From the NCBI GenBank assembly GCA_030141605.1, contig JAQGDQ010000252.1, positions 124,001 through 188,000 of the forward strand: a stretch of 64,000 bases of DNA, given 5' to 3'. The DNA comes from Tubiluchus corallicola (lineage: Eukaryota; Priapulida; Priapulimorpha; Priapulimorphida; Tubiluchidae). Below the pieces are notes generated by a model. It saw only the letters and a list, made by a program, of their open reading frames with translations, did not search any database and was not told the origin of the DNA. A program made the translations under genes and the position numbers. Below, in pieces: positions 1 to 64,000 of the stretch (position 1 is the stretch's first letter; every line of letters begins with the position of its first letter).

Positions 1-60375
<60,375 letters not shown>

Positions 60376-61011
60376 GTATGTCTTGTTAAGAAAAAACATG
60401 CAACTCCATAATGCTTTAAATGAATACAGTGTTATTGGTAACTTAACAGCTTTGCTGGATTTCAACCGAATAAGTTCCTAGCCTACCCAGTGGGTACATG
60501 TGGTAGTATTTTATTTGTGAGATGCTTTGTGTTTTGATTATAGTTCATTGTAGGTTGGTCAGCAACTAAACGGGATTTAGACGTTGAATTTGGGTCAGAT
60601 TCTGATGGTTGTGTAGCAGACAGATATTCTGATTTAAAATAATTAAGTTCTTTCCAGTTTTGCCTAGTGTTATTTTCGCTACTTTTTACATAAACTTTCG
60701 GTAGCCCCTCCTCCCACAAAAAGCAAAATCAATTCTTTTTTATGCACATTTAAGAGATGCCAGTTATTTTAGATCATTTACCGTGGAATATTCTGTGCAT
60801 AATGAACAGAAAATAATGTAGTGAGGGGGAACAAAACTAGAAACGTGACATGTTTATTACATGAGTTTTTCGTGATATATTTAGACTTATATCTTTGATC
60901 GTTTTTGATCAGATTTACTAAAATAGAATTATTACAGTATACAATTCTGGAGAGTAAACTACAATAAAATGTGCTGTGAATGTGAGAAAGATATAGTAAA
61001 GGGGTTTCCAT

Positions 61012-61500
61012 TATTTGATGGATGTAGTTTTTGGATGCGATGGACATAAGTTAAGCACTTGTTTGTAGCAAAACTGATGGACCTATGTAATCTTAGACGT
61101 AATGGACGTAACTTCGAGCATCGATTCATTCCATTGAAGACCTATTTGATGTACGTGATTTACATCAATTTATTATGCCTGTTCGAATGCAATGGACGTC
61201 CATTTGGCATGTTTATTTATGTATTTGAACGCGATGGATGTAATTTTGAGTGCCCATTTACTAAATAATCTAATCTAAATAATTAAATTGATGACATAAT
61301 TCTTGATATGGTGGGTATAATGTTGAGTGTCAGCTGTACATTAGTTTAAACTTGATCGACTCTATATCAAATTTGATTAGTTTTTGCCTCTTGATTTTTA
61401 TTTTAGCTATGCTCATCACGTCCATTAAATTAGTGAATAGACATGCAGCTTATGTCCATCGGTCGCATCCATATTACGTTCATCACGTCCATTCATTTAG
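61012..61500. mobile_element. MITE-like element with long imperfect inverted repeats
   Basis: The left part (61012-61055: GATGGATGTAG, GCGATGGACATAAG) is complementary to the right part (61445-61500: CTTATGTCCATCGGTCGCATCCAT). The motif ATGGACGTAA recurs internally, direct on the left and inverted on the right. No coding capacity seen. Confidence 0.5.
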
Positions 61501-62526
61501 AATATGCCATAGTAAAGACAAAGTCAATACACATCTTGGAAGGAATTAGAGCGGTCAGCTTGAAATGGAACAACTTTGTAATGCCATATACTTAACAATA
61601 ACAACTTTATTGCTGAGTTTACCCGTAACAGACCTATCAAAATTTATACGCAAAGAAACAAATGTCGCCACATCGTGCTTGACCTTCCTTTATATGAACA
61701 ATTACTATAGTATGTCTAACCAAGCATCAAGCTGTCAACATCCACATAAAAAAGTTGCGTTTAAATTGTTAATTAGGGTGGTTCGGGGAAACTTTTTTCA
61801 AATAGCGATCAGTATAAAATAAAATAAAAGTCAACAATTAACTGGTATCACTCATGGATTTAAAAGACTTGACTGGACTAAGAAACTGTTTTATTTTTAT
61901 TTAATATGACTATTGGTAACACATTCTGTGATAAAAATTTTGTGAGAATGCTAATGATAGCCATTTTTACGTTCTTTATTTAAAAGTCATTGCAATAATA
62001 GAATTCAGGTAATACTGGAGTAATTATTTTTAAATTATAGGTAGACCTACTGTAGATGTTTTTCAATCATTTTTTACATCTGATTCTGTATTAACTTTAG
62101 CCACACTGGAAGAGAAGACAAGTTTAAAAATTGATCACTCTAGATCAATGGCTGATGTAAAATCAAGGAATAAAAAATGAAAAATACATCAAACATATAG
62201 AATTACACGGGTATTTAACAAATGTGCTTCGAATAAGAAATTGCCAAATTTTTATTCAATTTTATCATTGGAACTTTTTACAGCTTTTACTTCCTGATCA
62301 AAATTTAACAAAACTGCACAACTGATGACTGTGGTGTTATTTAATTGATCTATTTTTTATTTAAAACAAATTATATTATTTATTTTATTCACAGTGAATT
62401 TTATAATTTTTCTTTGAATTAAATTCAGGCATCAACTGTCTTGAAGAAATTCTAGCTCATATACAGTTATCCGTTATCCCTTCCTTCTGTCTCCAGTAAC
62501 TTGCTGGCATGATTCTGAGACTAGTC

Positions 62527-62549
62527 TCACACCCCTCTCTCTCTCTCTA
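62527..62549. repeat. (CT)n microsatellite
   Basis: A short run of CTCTCTCTCTCTCT. Confidence 0.85.
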
Positions 62550-62646
62550 CTGATTATGTATGGGTTGGTATTTTTGATGTAACTTCCAGATCTGCTGACA
62601 TTGCTGCTGGTGATAAACCGTTTTGCCTGTGTGTACACCAAAAACC

Positions 62647-62907
62647 CTACAGAATCTCGATGTCAACTGCTCGCAGAATAGGATCATAAAACTTGTCAGT
62701 CCAATCAATCATGCCAATATAAGTTTTAGCTTGGAGATTTATCATAGGCAGTTTGAATTTTCTAACTTCACGACCAGTGTAGTTCATTCGAGCCTTAATA
62801 ATAGGTCTGCTTGCCAGCTCTTGTATTTCAGGGGATTCTTCATCAAAGATCACTGCCAACAAAATTTTCTCTCCATGCGCAGAATATGGAGTTTTGTGAT
62901 CCTTAAT
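62647..62907 (-). other. Coding-like open stretch of unknown identity
   Basis: The minus strand is open for about 86 codons with a balanced composition unlike its surroundings, including ELASRPIIKARMNYTGREV and IGMIDWTDKFYDPILRAVD before a stop. It has no ATG at its upstream edge. It may be one exon of a minus-strand gene or a piece of a transposon protein. I do not recognise it. Confidence 0.35.
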
Positions 62908-64000
62908 TTATTTATTTAATTAATTTATAACAAAATTAATTTATTTTGATTTTATATGCCACTTTTCTGTAATTATGTATATAGAGTAATAACTGTTAAT
63001 AAAACACAGAGGATGGTGTAATTTACAAAAATTCCCAGAACAAACATAAAAGTCGAAGGTTTCAGTCACCACTGTGATCTATCTTCAAACGAAAAAAGAA
63101 AAACAGCACAAATTGTCACTAAAATCTAATTTATATTTCAGTTATTTGCTAAAACCACATTATAAAGAACACAATTGCAATAAAAAAACACAGAGTCTAC
63201 AGAAATAGAAAAGCCCGAGAGAAGAAAACACAAAAAACGCTAGTCACAACATGGTCGCACCGTTATGACATGCACTAATCACAAAATACAGTAGTAAAAA
63301 GCACAAAATAGCATAGTAGTAGCGCTTAGTTAAGAACACAGGCGAGTATATAATTCCTTTCAGTTTAATCCACCACAAAAGATTTGCGTACACTTTCCTA
63401 TAAATAATGGAGAACTTTCAGCTGGGCGCTAAGTGTGCTGTATTTTTAACTTAGTTTTCAGATGGTCAGAGTGCTGACTTTAACCTTGGAGTTGTGTAGC
63501 AAATCCTAAATTCCAGATTGGTCAGGATCTGACGAAAACCCAACAGTTGTCATATGATCAGAATCTAACAAAAATCCAATGTTTGTGAAAGGGTTGTATG
63601 GTGCTCGCATTTTGGTCAGAATCGGAATGGCCAAACGTCATGAAAACTTTCATTTCTCACGAAAATTGAATAGTGCCTTGTGCATAGTGGGTATTATGTA
63701 TTGACATGCACTTTTTTAACATTTCAAAATTGAGCCAGTTAAGGGTAAAAAGCGGCTCACAGCTCGATTCATGTCCATTAAAACAGTGATACTTAACAGT
63801 CAGCACAAAATCAATTTGTAGAACCAGATTATTGAAGACACGTAAATTTTGCCGATCAATCGTTACTCTTTGTATATACCAAATACTGTGGCAATGCAGT
63901 ATAATGTTTGATTTTCGTATGTATAAACTGTGAAGCTGTCATTGGTTTTGTCCCACAGGCTTCTACTAACCACTTGCAAACCTTGTCCAAGCTTTTGACC

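Larger units (their letters stand above)
60376..64000 (+). other. 3' stretch without a recognisable dynein exon
   Basis: After exon 61 the next expected protein block (the GGxxLDLKACPPKPxRWILD region of AAA6) is not found. The region holds the MITE-like element, a CT run, the unknown minus-strand open stretch and AT-rich sequence. The simplest reading is one intron of more than 3.6 kb continuing past the window. Confidence 0.6.

Noticed and set aside
60548-60644. Open stretch after TTGTAG in phase with exon 61, acidic peptide ending in a stop
   Set aside because: No similarity to dynein; short; the polypyrimidine tract is poor.
62041-62174. Possible alternative terminal exon of dynein: acceptor TTATAG, phase-compatible, 43 codons to TAA near an AATAAA
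   Set aside because: The translation has no resemblance to the AAA6 region, and an open stretch of this length is expected by chance several times in such DNA.
63959-64000. Acceptor-like CCCACAG near the window end
   Set aside because: In the required phase it meets a stop after two codons, and no dynein motif follows.

Overview
The window is AT-rich, intron-rich animal DNA dominated by one gene on the + strand: a dynein heavy chain of the outer-dynein-arm gamma type (vertebrate DNAH5/DNAH8 group). I can follow 61 consecutive coding exons from base 1 to base 60375, with phase-matched splice sites at every junction. They add up to 10,468 coding bases, about 3,490 residues. The 5' end (roughly the first few hundred residues of the tail) lies before the window. 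The 3' end (AAA6 and the C-terminal cap) is not found in the window. The organism must be a metazoan with motile cilia. GT-AG introns mostly of 0.2-2.5 kb and the mix of LINE, Tigger-like and SINE debris suggest an invertebrate, but the sequence does not fix the phylum.

Layout: exons 1-18 (1-15144) code the dimerising tail (DHC_N1). Exons 19-25 (16130-20925) code the linker. Exons 26-30 (21592-26124) code AAA1 with its catalytic P-loop. Exons 31-36 (28651-35749) code AAA2 and the AAA2/AAA3 join. Exons 37-44 (36717-43140) code AAA3 and the AAA3/AAA4 join. Exons 45-48 (44006-46968) code AAA4. Exons 49-53 (47258-52283) code the stalk coiled coils and the microtubule-binding tip. Exons 54-61 (52969-60375) code the strut and AAA5, ending just before AAA6. 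From 60376 to 64000 no further dynein exon is recognisable.

Inside the 4.25-kb intron between dynein exons 32 and 33, on the opposite strand, sits a complete two-exon class A G-protein-coupled receptor gene (31706 down to 30205, 355 residues). It has aminergic-type ligand-pocket residues, but two residues of the usual sodium/activation network are replaced. Its tiny first exon (16 coding bases) and 5' flank are present as a second, decayed copy inside its own intron.

The introns carry the most unusual DNA. One is a degenerate triplication of an exon end with its splice donor (after exon 14). Two are tandem duplications of splice-acceptor segments (before exons 52 and 60). Another is a pentamer array in which every unit is a consensus 5' splice site (after exon 29). 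There is one GC-AG intron (after exon 45). There are also an antisense LINE reverse-transcriptase remnant, Tigger-like and piggyBac-like non-autonomous elements, a tRNA-type SINE, a 47-bp minisatellite and a possible second nested antisense micro-gene (48188-48102).
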